64,000 nucleotides of DNA from Tethya wilhelma (taxonomy: Eukaryota > Porifera > Demospongiae > Tethyida > Tethyidae): the NCBI GenBank assembly GCA_964030475.1, contig CAXIPT010000001.1, positions 11,403,593 to 11,467,592 on the forward strand, in the 5' to 3' direction. The position numbers and the translations under genes were made by a program. This document shows positions 11,525-21,715 of the stretch, in pieces. The notes beneath the pieces were generated by a model. The model did not search any database. It was not told the DNA's origin and was given only the letters and a program-made list of their open reading frames with translations. Position 1 is the first letter of the stretch; every line of letters begins with the position of its first letter.

Positions 11525-11984
11525 AACTGGGTTCCAAACGTGCATGGTTTGCGGACAGAAGTTAAATGTTCCTCGAAAGTAAGTCCTTCAGTGACACGTA
11601 CCCTTCAAAAATCTGACAATTGTCAGAAATGAAATCACATAGCTTGTCTCTTAGTTGGCCATGATTGTCGGAGTTTCCTGATAACTGCTTTGCAAGGCAG
11701 CGAAACATGCAATTTCCATCTCCTAAGACTGAGTCTAGTTTTCGTCCATAATAAATAACTGGGTTCCAAACGTGCATGGTTTGCGGACAGAAGTTAAATG
11801 TTCCTCGAAAGTAAGTCCTTCAGTGACGTACCCTTCAAAAATCTGACAATTGTCAGAAATGAAATCACATAGCTTGTCTCTTAGTTGGCCATGATTGTCG
11901 GAGTTTCCTGATAACTGCTTTGCAAGGCAGCGAAACATGCAATTTCCATTTCCTAAGACTGAGTCTAGTTTTCGTCCATAATAA
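11525..11984 (-). repeat. Tandem duplication of the OTU catalytic core (period 232)
   Basis: The segment starting AACTGGGTTCCAAACGTGC occurs at 11525 and again at 11757. Each unit encodes the OTU core with the catalytic DGNCMFRC. The units differ by a few bases, including GATGG versus AATGG before the Cys motif and a 2-base indel. The right arm has only one unit, so this duplication arose in the left arm or its source. Confidence 0.85.
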
Positions 11985-12031
11985 GTCAAAAATGTAGAAA
12001 CTTGTTTGGTTTTGGTTTCCTTGTTCTTGGC

Positions 12032-12098
12032 CTGCATGCGCATATACATGTGCCGCGACATGGTGTAGCGATCTGGCTTAAACACGCATGTAGTTTAC
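12032..12098 (-). other. 67-bp intron-like segment present only in the left arm
   Basis: On minus it begins GTAAAC and ends ATGCAG, and sits exactly between GGAGATCAG and GCCAAGAAC, which are contiguous in the right arm at about 15552-15553. Both splice dinucleotides and an AG|G proto-splice context are present. The ends also carry a short imperfect inverted repeat (CTACATGCGT and CTGCATGCGC). It is either a gained or lost intron or a tiny insertion with a CAG target repeat. Confidence 0.75.
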
Positions 12099-13969
12099 CT
12101 GATCTCCATTTGAGTTATCACTCCTAGTGGTAGATGCACTCACTACTTGGAATGTGAATGTATACAGTATGGTGTTAGTTGTGCAGTCAGTACAAAGCTA
12201 TATTAATATATAACATGACTTTACCTGATGGTTGTAAAGTATCACATTTTCTGTAACGGCAACACTTCTTTTTACGTCCACTTCCACCAAATTTCAACAT
12301 ATCTTTGCACGCATCACATGAACCACAGTCTTCCCTGGTACATCCAGAACATTCATTACACCTTTTCCTTCTCTTCGATACCTACCGGTATATATGACCG
12401 TAAACGTGGAAATATTGGCAGTAATTTAATTTGGCAATTTTGGTCAGGCTGCCTCCAACAAAAATATTGCCTGTTTTAAATTTGGCAGTCATTGACTGAA
12501 CAATCGCAGAATTTAATGTAGGACGAAATCATTGGCAGTACATTAAATATTCTGTGATACCCAAAACTTTCCTATGCATACTATAAAAATTGATACCTGT
12601 CTGAGTGTCTTTATAACATCTTCCACTGGACCATCTGGTATAGTCTCTTGGTTGGCTACCGTAGTTGGCTTTGTGAGGTCCTGATCTGTAACTTGACTCT
12701 CTGTTATTTTCTCTGCTCTCTACATGATTGTATACATTAAACAACAGGTTGAGTTAATGAATGAATACACAATGTATATATGTATACCTTTCTAAAAGTT
12801 TCTGCCTTTAGACCTACTCTGTTCCTGTACCTCCAATCAGACTTGGGACGTCCACGTTTAATTCTCATTTGTAGGTTCAAGTACTTGTGTTTGACTTTTT
12901 GTGCCTTCTTTCTTGCAGCTAATCGTACATGTGGCCTGAGAATCAGCCCTTCTTTAGTTGGTAAAAGTGTACGAAATTCTGTGATGAGTGAATTCAGTTT
13001 AGTTGTAAGTAGCTCCAGATGATCAGGATTTGTACATGAGTAGGTTAGAGTCTGTAGCACCTTCAAATTTGTTCTTGCAATTTCTCCATTTTACTTTAAC
13101 GATCTCATAAATCTCTGTAGGATGGAACATACATGTTAATATATGTACATTTTACAGTTTATACCAGTACACGTACCTTGCATTTGGGAAGTTCACTCTC
13201 TGTGAGCTGTGCGTCACCTTCATTGGGTGTCTCGTATGTTTCCATTGGACTGTTGTCTAGGTGACCATCAATAGCCGCACTTGTTTCAGTAATATTGGTG
13301 GTGTCAAAATAGTTGTCCAATGCAGAAGAATCTGTAGTAAGATAGGGACTCTGAAGGTATTCTAGACGAAATGAATTCCATGTCCAACCCTGTTTCAGGT
13401 TGAAAATTGAAAACATGTGCTTGCATGGGATATGCCATTGCTGCCAGTCACCACATGAACAAGAAGGCATTCCATCATCACTTTTCAGTCCAAAATTTAC
13501 TGTGTGTATCTTCTCTTTTGATCCTCTTACTGTAAATACACCATTCTCATCAGCATCCATTTCAATATCTTCATTGTGATATTTAAGAGCTTTAGATTTT
13601 CTGTCGAGGCAGTGGATTATTATACTTTTTGGTCTGTTGTGAAGGTACTCAGGAACATGAGAATTGTAAGATCTGTACTGGTCTGATTGCATGTGATTTA
13701 AGCATAGATACTTTTGATGAGCATCTGGGAGGAACGACTCAACAAGTATGGTACACATAGTAGATAAAGTCAGGTTTTTCCGTCTTGGTAAATAACTGTA
13801 CTTCAATACTTTATTTAGAGCCTCGGCACCATTATTTGTGTTGATGGCTGCATGGTAGTCATTGTCTCGAAAAGCCCTTGCCCATCTCTATGATATAATT
13901 ATACATGACATTGTAATAATTAGTTCAATGAGATTATATAATCAACATGAAAGTGCATGTGTTCAATAT

Positions 13970-13972
<3 letters not shown>

Positions 13973-14007
<35 letters not shown>

Positions 14008-14051
14008 NNNNNNNNNNNNNNNNNNNNNNNNNNNNNNNNNNNNNNNNNNNN
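13973..14051. repeat. (CA)n run followed by 44-base assembly gap
   Basis: A CA dinucleotide run (about 13973-14007) is followed by Ns at 14008-14051. The gap sits at the centre of the inverted duplication and hides the 5' part of the right-arm gene. Confidence 0.95.
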
Positions 14052-14477
14052 AGAAAATCTAAAGCTCTTAAATATCACGATGAAGATATTGAAATGGATG
14101 CGGATGAGAATGGTGTATTTACAGTAAGAGGATCAAAAGAGAAGATACACACAGTAAATTTTGGACTGAAAAGTGATGATGGAATGCCTTCCTGTTCATG
14201 TGGTGACTGGCAGCAATGGCATATCCCATGCAAGCACATGTTTTCAATTTTCAACCTGAAACAGGGTTGGACATGGAATTCATTTCGTCTAGAATACCTT
14301 CAGAGTCCCTATCTTACTACAGATTCTTCTGCATTGGACAACTATTTTGACACCACCAATAAAACTGAAACAAGTGCGGCTATTGATGGTCACCTAGACA
14401 ACAGTCCAATGGAAACATACGAGACACCCAATGAAGGTGACGCACAGCTCACAGAGAGTGAACTTCCCAAATGCAAG
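14052..14477 (+). CDS. Exon with SWIM zinc finger
   Basis: The motif reads CSCGDWQQWHIPCKH (about 14190-14235), matching the SWIM pattern C-x-C-x(n)-C-x-H seen in MULE transposases, FAR1 and ZSWIM proteins. An acidic Thr/Ser-rich tail follows. The exon ends AAG before GTACGT. The first bases abut the N gap, so the true exon start is unseen; the left copy suggests it extends about 285 bases upstream. Confidence 0.85.
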
Positions 14478-16129
14478 GTACGTGTACTGGTATAAACTGT
14501 AAAATGTACATATTAACATGTATGTTCCATCCTACAGAGATTTATGAGATCGTTAAAGCAAAATGGAGAAATTGCAAGAACAAATTTGAAGGTGCTACAG
14601 ACTCTAACCTACTCATGTACAAATCCTGATCATCTGGAGCTACTTACAACTAAACTGAATTCACTCATCACAGAATTTCGTACACTTTTACCAACTAAAG
14701 AAGGGCTGATTCTCAGGCCACATGTACGATTAGCTGCAAGAAAGAAGGCACAAAAAGTCAAACACAACTACTTGAACCTACAAATGAGAATTAAACATGG
14801 ACGTCCCAAGTCTGATTGGAGGTACAGGAACAGAGTAGGTCTAAAGGCAGAAACTTTTAGAAAGGTATACATATATACATTGTGTATTCATTCATTAATT
14901 CAACCTGTTGTTTAATGTATACAATCATGTAGAGAGCAGAGAAAATAACAGAGAGTCAAGTTACAGATCAGGACCTCACAAAGCCAACTACGGTAGCCAA
15001 CCAAGAGACTATACCAGATGGTCCAGTGGGAGATGTTATAAAGACACTCAGACAGGTATCAATTTTTATAGTATGCATAGGAAAGTTTTGGGTATCACAG
15101 AATATTTAATGTACTGCCAATGATTTCGTCCTACATTAAATTCTGCGAGTGTTCAGTCAATGACTGCCAAATTTAAAACAGGCAATATTTTTGTTGGAGG
15201 CAGCCTGACCAAAATTGCCAAATTAAATTACTGCCAATATTTCCACGTTTACGGTCATATATACCGGTAGGTATCGAAGAGAAGGAAAAGGTGTAATGAA
15301 TGTTCTGGATGTACCAGGGAAGACTGTGGTTCATGTGATGCATGCAAAGATATGTTGAAATTTGGTGGAAGTGGACGTAAAAAGAAGTGTTGCCGTTACA
15401 GAAAATGTGATACTTTACAACCATCAGGTAAAGTCATGTTATATATTAATATAGCTTTGTACTGACTGCACAGCTAACACCATACTGTATACATTCACAT
15501 TCCAAGTAGTGAGTGCATCTACCACTAGGAGTGATAACTCAAATGGAGATCAGGCCAAGAACAAGGAAACCAAAACCAAACAAGTTTCTACATTTTTGAC
15601 TTATTATGGACGAAAACTAGACTCAGTCTTAGGAGATGGAAATTGCATGTTTCGCTGCCTTGCAAAGCAGTTATCAGGAAACTCCGACAATCATGGCCAA
15701 CTAAGAGACAAGCTATGTGATTTCATTTCTGACAATTGTCAGATTTTTGAAGGGTACGTCACTGAAGGACTTACTTTCGAGGAACATTTAACTTCTGTCC
15801 GCAAACCATGCACGTTTGGAACCCAGTTGGAACTAAAAGCAACCTCTACTCTTTTCAATGTTAATATCTATACTGCAACTAATTCCTTACTGTCCAACAG
15901 TGACTATGTATGGACAAAAATCTCCCCACTCCGCAGAGAATGTACAATTTCTGAAGAAATCCAAGAATGGCTTGATCAATTCAATTCACAGAGAAGAACT
16001 TGGATAGAAATATGTCATCAAGATGGGTGCCACTATGATTGTATAAAACCTATTATTAGTGGAAGACAAACACTTTCACCTCCTCCTCTTACTCACACTG
16101 GAGAGAGTACAATCATTCAAATATGCTAA
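14052..16129 (+). CDS. MULE-derived SWIM-CXXC-OTU protein (5' end lost in gap)
   Basis: Five exons join in frame: 14052-14477, 14538-14864, 14933-15055, 15271-15427, 15507-16129 (stop TAA). All introns are GT-AG and short (60-215 bases). Exon 1 carries a SWIM zinc finger. Exon 2 is a basic helical region rich in Lys/Arg (LAARKKAQKVKHN, KHGRPKSDWRYRNR). Exon 3 is acidic/Thr-rich. Exon 4 is a CXXC finger and exon 5 an OTU protease domain. The left arm shows that a MULE transposase segment precedes exon 1. In known MULEs the SWIM finger lies at the C-terminus of the transposase; OTU domains are deubiquitinase-type cysteine proteases; CXXC fingers bind unmethylated CpG. I see no stop or frameshift in these exons. 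Whether all modules form one polypeptide is inferred from splice phases. Confidence 0.75.
15271..15427 (+). CDS. Exon encoding a CXXC-type zinc finger
   Basis: The peptide CNECSGCTREDCGSCDAC is followed by KFGGSGRKKK and a distal C-C-x4-C. This is the eight-cysteine arrangement with the KFGG signature of DNMT1/MLL/CFP1-type CXXC domains. That family binds non-methylated CpG DNA. It is flanked by TAG|GTATCG and CAG|GTAAAG splice sites. The left arm carries a nearly identical exon at 12225-12381 with apparently only silent differences. Confidence 0.8.
15507..16129 (+). CDS. Exon encoding an OTU-family cysteine protease domain
   Basis: The frame has the OTU start LDSVLGDGNCMFRCLAKQLS (nucleophile Cys in DGNC, near 15640) and the C-terminal His box GCHYDCIKP (near 16030). 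Spacing between the two is about 125 residues, normal for OTU. The protein ends shortly after at TAA 16127-16129. OTU enzymes cleave ubiquitin chains. In a transposon context such a protease could stabilise the transposase, but that is inference. Confidence 0.8.
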
Positions 16130-16349
16130 TAATTTTTTAACAACTTAGACTTCATCTAGACTATCTGTTCAATATCTACTGTAAATTTAATACCTGTTCT
16201 TTATTTTGCACTATTTTCAGGCCAATTATTATTTCTCATGGGACTCGGGTCAGTGTATAGCTACGTACATAGCTCTTGTAAATAATGTCACGTGCACACT
16301 GCGCGAAAACAACTTACGTACTTGAGATCGAGTGAACAAAGCCAATCCC

Positions 16350-16866
16350 TTTTGGGGAAGATTGGCTTCTCTATCACGCTTCTTTGTCGGATTCATAGGC
16401 CACTGGTAAGCCTTGTCAGCGATATCAAAAACAGTCAGCCATACTTGTAATGCCTGTGATTCTATCCTAGGCCAGCACTACAAAAGCTAGCTCTCTAAGC
16501 ACACTTTTCGTAGCCTGCATTTTCCACACTCCAGAGAAAAAGTAGCGTTTTAGCTCGAGGTCGCATCACTTCCGGTGAACTCCCGTGACACACACACACA
16601 CACACACACACGGACAGACACACAAAACTTTGCTTATAATATGATATATATATAGCAACTGAACGAGAGGCACACAAAACCGATGCCAAAAGCGACTGAT
16701 GAAAAGAAGTAACAGGAGAAAATGGAGGCTTGACATACTTTTTGTTTGCTACTTTAGCAATAGTCTTAAGCTCTCTAATAGTGGGATAGCAGCTGTCAAC
16801 GTTTCATTTCAAGACTCATGGTTTCAGTGTCCTTTTGGAGTCTGATGTTCTCTCATATCTACTCCA
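16350..16866. other. No gene seen; (CA)n at 16587-16611
   Basis: Non-coding sequence holding a CA microsatellite and, from about 16655 to 16740, a fragment of the dispersed repeat also found at 59.2-59.6 kb and 60.2-60.5 kb (shared words AAAACCGATG and CCAAAAGCGA). It ends at the single N at 16867. Confidence 0.6.
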
Positions 16867-16867
16867 N

Positions 16868-17390
16868 AGAAAGCAATCCGTCAACGTGAGGCTGTCCACA
16901 AGCAGCAAATGGCTCTAAAAAGGAGCTGAGCCAAACAGGCTGGAAGTGCTACAGAATGGCCCATACACAAAGACACACGGTAGCAGCCATCCCAAACAGC
17001 GTGGGACACAGAGAACATCGTGATGGAACAAAGGCACATGCACACGATGTGGGAGAGATGCACACCCTCGAGACAAATGCCCTGCAAGAGATACAGAATG
17101 CCATTGTTGAAAGAAAAAGGGACAGCACAAAAATCATTGCCGAAACCACCACAGACTCCGTAACTACTTGTTACCAAGAAGAAGCTCAACAAAAAATCAA
17201 GAAAGAGGAAGAAAAACAAAGAGGCTTCTTGTGTTCAGCAATGCTCAGCACCAGCTACTCATCCTCCATCTACTACAGCTAGGCAAGAACAAAACAAAGC
17301 TGTGGACACCCCAATTAATACCCATTAACCCAGTTCTGTACCTGACTCTGGATCCTCAGAAGATGATTCCGAAGCTATTCAACTAATAAA
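16868..17390 (+). pseudogene. Gypsy-type gag fragment, tail part
   Basis: The frame starting KAIRQREAVHKQQMALK continues what at 43921-44156 is a gag C-terminal region. Stops and shifts follow quickly. Near 17340 a readable SVPDSGSSEDDSEAI stretch appears. After the Helitron the same frame resumes at 18436 (VQYKEGKQEGWIEVKRRK) and ends at a TGA near 18572. I do not recognise that last part; it may belong to gag or to another gene. Confidence 0.4.
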
Positions 17391-18435
17391 CTAGCATGAT
17401 GTAGTACATCGAGGAGGCGAGCCTGAGCGCGTTATTTGTGGGAAGAGAACGCGCTGTATATTTTCTTGCGCTTGCGCAAAATGTCTAGGAAACACGTGCT
17501 GTTGAAGAACAAGCAAGAGCAGTTACTCCAATGGTGGCAATGAGACAACTAAACCAGTACTCCATGGTACCTCGTACACTTGCTGTATAGGGGACTTTCA
17601 CGGCTTGCAAACTCTTCTCACTCTTGACCAACCAGTTGCTAGGTCGTCGACTGTCAAGTACACTGTATAGGCATCTCCAGGGTGCATGTGCTGGCAGTTG
17701 TAGATATGAAGCACTCTCAATTGCATATTTGTGTTGAGTAGCTTCCCTCCGGTGCTGCTGTACTACACCTTGAAGAGCTCATGAGGCAGTATTTCTTGAT
17801 TGAGAAGAAGACGATATCTGTTTCAGAATGTCAGTGTCACTGTGAAATTGTCAATTAGCTGATTAGCTAGGAAGTTTTCTTAGTGTTGAAGAGCAATTTG
17901 GCCATCACTATGGGCGGAGCAAGTGTGAGAGGCTTGGCGTTGCTAGACTAGCATGGTGTCATAGTTGCTCAATATTAAATTTGCTCCTGCATGAGGTGTA
18001 GTCTCTCTAGGTCTGCTTCAAGAGATGGTATCTCTCAGGAGTAGTGTCCCCATGGCACTGAGTGTCTGCTCAGATGCTTCAGCTCTAGACGAGGCCGTCT
18101 CAGCCTCAGGAGTGGTCTATGAAGTTGGTTTCAATTTGAGCTCTGACAGTCCGGCTCCTCATGAGTGGTCTGCGCAGCGTTGTCTCTGCGTCGAGTCTCC
18201 TTTCTCTTTCGCTTTCTCATAGATCTATGGCAAGCTACAGTCAAGTCTCTGCCGGACGTGTATATATTGCGCAATTCCAAATTTCAATATTTTTGTGACG
18301 TAATCTAGACTGCATATTACCGTTCGAATAATTTGAATATACGGAAAGTATCCACGGTGTACAAACCAACAAACCAACAAACAGAAATTTTACCATTTGC
18401 AACGACTATGTGGGGCTCGCTCAGGCTCGCCCCAA
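17391..18435 (-). mobile_element. Non-autonomous Helitron (1,045 bp), copy 1
   Basis: On minus the 5' end starts TTGGGGCGAGCCTGAGCGAG, like the large Helitron at 26335. The 3' end has a small hairpin (GATGTA/TACATC at 17398-17410) followed by CTAG. Host bases are A at the 5' side and T at the 3' side (minus), the classic Helitron A|T target. Subterminal GGCTCGCC near the 3' end mirrors the 5' GGCGAGCC. The first few hundred bases also resemble the 5' region of the large Helitron. The only open frame (18025-18222, plus) has no recognisable content. Confidence 0.7.
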
Positions 18436-18849
18436 TTACAATGAAGTGTCTTTAAGTGTAAGGATCAAGCCCCTGCATGGAGTACAGTACAAAGAAGGCA
18501 AGCAGGAAGGGTGGATAGAAGTGAAACGAAGAAAAAGAGTAAAGAGACAGACACTTAGTGGTATTAAACATAGTGGATGTTGAGGGTGCTCGTGAAGTCA
18601 GGTATGGAGTGCGTAGTGATGTCCCAGGCTTGTTTATTAGAAAAGGATGTACAACAAGTAGTGTTAACTGGACACCGATAAAACCTCATTCACCTATATC
18701 TTCAAGATTACATTCCCATACTAAATAAATCAATGAATTCGACTACATCAATGCAAGCATTTAACTCTAATTCATGTTATTGTTTGTTATTTGTTTTAGT
18801 TTTGTTTTGTTTCTCAGCAGTTATGATGTCTGTCTGTCAGCCAAGCCAT

Positions 18850-19350
18850 TGAGTCTTGGCTGTAAATTCCATGATAATTCCCAGTACGGTAGTACTGGGT
18901 ACACAGGAATGGCACGGATGGCCCATTAGCGCAATACAAATATTCATGCGAAAGCACTAAAAGGCTTCTAAAGCTACTATTTAGCTCTTTCTCTTTCTAA
19001 TGAGCCTAAAAACATGGCCTAAAAACATCGCTAAACAAACACAAACATGTCAAACCTCCAATGTTCTCCATCTTCTTCTTATTTTTCTTATTTTTCTATC
19101 TTGGTTCAAATTTTCTCAGAGACTATTCACTTTTAGAAGCTGATTCTTGAAGGAACGAACTTAGTTTCTTCCGGTACAGTCGCTTTGGCCATCGGTTTTT
19201 AGTACAAGGCGAAAAGTGCCTCCTCCATATGGCCGCCATTAATTTCTATACTCATCCATAATTCATTAGCTTCTGAAAATTCGAATTGACGACCCTTTCC
19301 ACACACAAAAGTGTGCATTATTTGGAATTAAATGTACTGAAGTTGCCTGG
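18850..19350 (-). repeat. Dispersed repeat family copy
   Basis: The reverse complement resembles 59215-59700 and 60095-60640. Shared blocks include GGCCGCCATTAATTTC, AAAACATGGCCTAAAAAC and the hairpin AGTACGGTAGTACT near 18885. A truncated copy is at 46140-46422. No coding potential was recognised. Confidence 0.6.
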
Positions 19351-19610
19351 AACTATTTTGTAATACCTGGTTGCTCTTCTTAAGAGATGAATCAGGACTT
19401 TGATTATATCATAACATATATAGAAAGACAAATTAATAAATCTCATGATACAGCTCCTGCCTCCAAATGACTGAGATGTTCGTTCTACACAAGTCAGTTG
19501 TGACTTCCAAGTACCAGCTCAGCAGCCCACTGCTGGCTCAGTTACCAGACTACTAGCTCAGTAGCTAGCTACACACACCAACTCAAATGTAATTTGTAGA
19601 AATATGGAAA

Positions 19611-19883
19611 AATGAGAATAAACAAGTAAAAAAAAAACATTGGAAATGTAACAGGAATGGCTAAATCGTAAAAAGAATGCAAACAAGATGGAATGGCTGT
19701 TAGAGTGTGTAAGGAATTCTTCCTGTGGGCAAAATGAGAGACTCAATAAGGAGACTGTTAAATGCAGCCCATACAAGAATTCTGCGCACACTCTAACAGC
19801 CATTGTTTGCGTTCTTTTTACGATTTAGCCATTCCTGTGTCTCATTACATTTCCAATGTTTTTTTTACTTGTTTATTCTCATT
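19611..19883. mobile_element. Foldback MITE
   Basis: The two halves are near-perfect inverted copies. The left half begins AATGAGAATAAACAAGT, includes ACATTGGAAATGTAA and runs to GCTGTTAGAGTGTG; the right half mirrors it to TATTCTCATT. The loop is about 50 bases. Related foldbacks lie at 58830-58935 and 59700-59945. Confidence 0.75.
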
Positions 19884-19918
19884 TTTAATAATATTAAGAG
19901 ACAGCTTTCCTGGATAGC

Positions 19919-20490
19919 TTGGAGCATCAACAACAGCAAACAGTGTGGGTAACAAATATATTGCTCAATGGTAAACAGACCTCTTTCAAGCTGGACACAG
20001 GTGCTGAGGTCACAGCAATCAATGCCATAACTCACCAATGCCTGGGAAAACCTCACCTTGACACCCCAGATAAGATCTTGCTAGACAACCTCTGCAGGTG
20101 GCCGGCAAGTTCAAACCACTGCTTAACCACAAGGACAAGAATGTACAACAGCAACAGGTGTATGTAGTCAAAAACCTTAAAACAAACCTACTAGGACTAC
20201 CTGCTATCACTTCTTTACAACTCCCTGCTCAGATTGATGTCACATCAGAACACAATGTATCAAGCAATTTCCCAAGGTCTTCCATGGACTGGGCAACCGT
20301 GGAGATTAGTTCACTATCAAGCTCAAACCAGAGGCCACCCCTCATGCACTGTTCACCGTCCCTATGCCACTTCGACCTCAAGTTGAGGAGGAGAATGGAG
20401 ACAATGGGAGTAATCTCAAAAGTAGATGAACCAACTCCATAGTGTGCTGGGATAGTACCCAAGCGTAATAGAAAGGTCGCATCTGTGTAG
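19919..20490 (+). pseudogene. Gypsy-type retroelement protease to RT linker, fragment
   Basis: The aspartic-protease motif FKLDTGAEVTAI lies near 19990 (Asp-Thr-Gly-Ala). Downstream pieces in shifted frames read NLLGLPAITSLQL near 20187, FPKVFHGLG, then RPQVEEEMETMGVISKVDEP near 20380-20436 and GIVPKRN. This is the order of protease to RT N-terminus in Gypsy elements. Several frame changes are visible and it ends before the RT core. Confidence 0.7.
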
Positions 20491-20499
20491 ATCATCTTT

Positions 20500-21190
20500 C
20501 GTCAGGTACCCCACGACTAAGTGTGTGTGAGTGTGAGAGAAAGATTTACTGGGTTAAAATGAAAAGTAAGAAATAAAGGAAAGATAAACCTCTGCTAGGG
20601 CATAAAACATTTCCATATGCCACCACATTTATTGGATTGCCAGTAGAATAACCAAACATACCAAAATAGAAAATTATTATTATTAAAAGTTTTCAAAGTT
20701 TTAGTAGTAAATAGTTCCACAGGGTTCTCCCTAAAGCGTGTTAGCGTGGTACTGCGCCACGCTGGTAGCAATACAAGTCAGCAGGTTAAAGTTCATTGAT
20801 TAATGGTACTGCTCTAATTAAACNTTCCAGTCATCAGGGAAGTACCCAAAGCAATCATTGCACTACCACCAGTTTCAGTCCATTTGAACTTCCGACTAGT
20901 GGTAACCTATGGACATGGGCAGGACCACTCCCCTAGGTAGGAGTCCGGGTAGTCCAGAGATGAAGCAACATTCTCCTGTATCTCCAAGTATGAGAAACCC
21001 GCCATGTGACTTAATTTATCTACTTTGTATGGTACTTGTTACATTGTTGTAGGTATCCCAGACAGTTTCTCCAAAAAAATATATATATCTTGCCCACTGT
21101 TACTTTCAGAAGGTAGCTAGTAGATTCTGCTTCAGAACAAAAATAGTTGGCACAACTTAGACTCATGCTTATATTCCAGTATAGGAATAA
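20500..21190. other. No gene seen; single N at 20824
   Basis: AT-rich sequence with a GTGTGTGAGTGTGAGAG run at 20521 that matches the edge of the compound repeat at 21.2 kb. I see no coding signature. Confidence 0.5.
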
Positions 21191-21197
21191 GACTTGT

Positions 21198-21487
21198 TCA
21201 GAGAGAGAGAGAGAGAGAGAGAGAAAGAGTGAAGCTTTGAGTCAAGCAGATCTTGTGCTGTCTGGATGTTGCATCCATCGTCAGCAGCCTGTCAAGATGT
21301 TGCATCTTTCGTCAGGTACCCCAAGACTGTGTGTGTGTGTGTGTGTGAGAGAGAGGGAGAGATTGAGTGAAGCTTTGAATTGAGTGGGTCATGTGCTCTC
21401 TGGATGTTGCGTCCATCGTCAGCAGCCAGTCAAGATGTTGCGTCTTTGGTCAGGTACCCCAAGACTATATGTGTGTGTGTGTGTGTG

Positions 21488-21555
<68 letters not shown>

Positions 21556-21715
21556 AGTGAAGCTTTGAGTTGAGTGGGTCTTGTGCTGTCTGGATGTTGC
21601 ATCCATCGTCAACAGCCTGTCAAGATGTTACGTCTTTCATCAGGTACCTGGAGACTGTGTCTGTGTGTGTGTGTGAGAAAGAGAGGGAGAGAGAGATTGA
21701 GTGAAGCTTTTGTGG
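21198..21715 (+). repeat. Compound minisatellite: (GT)n(GA)n plus about 110-bp conserved spacer, three to four units
   Basis: Each unit has a GT run, a GA run, then a spacer containing GTGAAGCTTTGA, TGGATGTTGC, CATCGTCAGCAGCC and GTCAGGTACCCCAAGACT. Units begin near 21198, 21331, 21473 and 21655. Runs vary in length while the spacer stays conserved. A partial spacer-end is at 20480-20545. Confidence 0.85.

Larger units (their letters stand above)
11019..13602 (-). repeat. Left arm of a large inverted duplication
   Basis: The reverse complement of this arm matches 14052-16349 almost base for base, apart from scattered substitutions, a 232-base tandem duplication (11525-11984), a 67-base extra segment (12032-12098) and small indels near the outer end. 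The match includes about 18 bases of Copia A at the outer edge (11019-11036). So the duplicated unit includes some flanking host sequence and does not stop at the MULE end. The arms face each other across a CA run and an N gap. Confidence 0.85.
11227..13887 (-). pseudogene. MULE transposase-SWIM-CXXC-OTU gene, left copy (broken)
   Basis: Exons on minus: 13887-13177 (MULE C-terminal transposase region with WARAFRDNDYHAAINTNN, then SWIM finger), 13114-12788, 12719-12597, 12381-12225 (CXXC finger) and 12145-11227 (OTU). Splice sites match those of the right copy. This copy extends further upstream than the right copy and shows the transposase segment (GAEALNKVLKYS follows the INTNN motif). Defects: CAA to TAA in exon 2 (near 13092-13094), an in-tandem duplication of the OTU core, and a 2-base indel between those repeats (ACACGTAC versus ACGTAC, near 11596) that shifts frame. 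A 67-bp segment with GT-AG ends splits the OTU exon. It is nonfunctional as it stands. Confidence 0.75.
14052..16349 (+). repeat. Right arm of the large inverted duplication
   Basis: Plus-strand copy matching the reverse complement of 11019-13602. Beyond 16349 the sequence is unrelated to Copia A, so one end of the duplication is a rearrangement breakpoint or an assembly join. Confidence 0.85.
16868..19133 (+). repeat. 2,266-bp duplicated segment, copy 1
   Basis: Matches 44157-46422 with a constant offset of 27,289 bases; I found no difference by eye and the translated frames are the same. The single N at 16867 marks its left edge. The right side continues naturally into repeat sequence. The segment carries a Gypsy-gag-like tail, a small Helitron and part of a dispersed repeat. 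Confidence 0.9.

Noticed and set aside
16881..17219. Hydrophobic minus-strand frame that looks like a membrane protein, also at 44170-44508
   Set aside because: It is the antisense shadow of the charged gag-like region and is identical in both copies only because the segment is duplicated.
18025..18222. 65-residue open frame in the small Helitron (also 45314-45511)
   Set aside because: Short, no motif, within a non-autonomous element; it appears twice only through the duplication.
21430..21612. Frames made of Cys-Val or His-Thr dipeptides
   Set aside because: Translation of GT/CA microsatellites.
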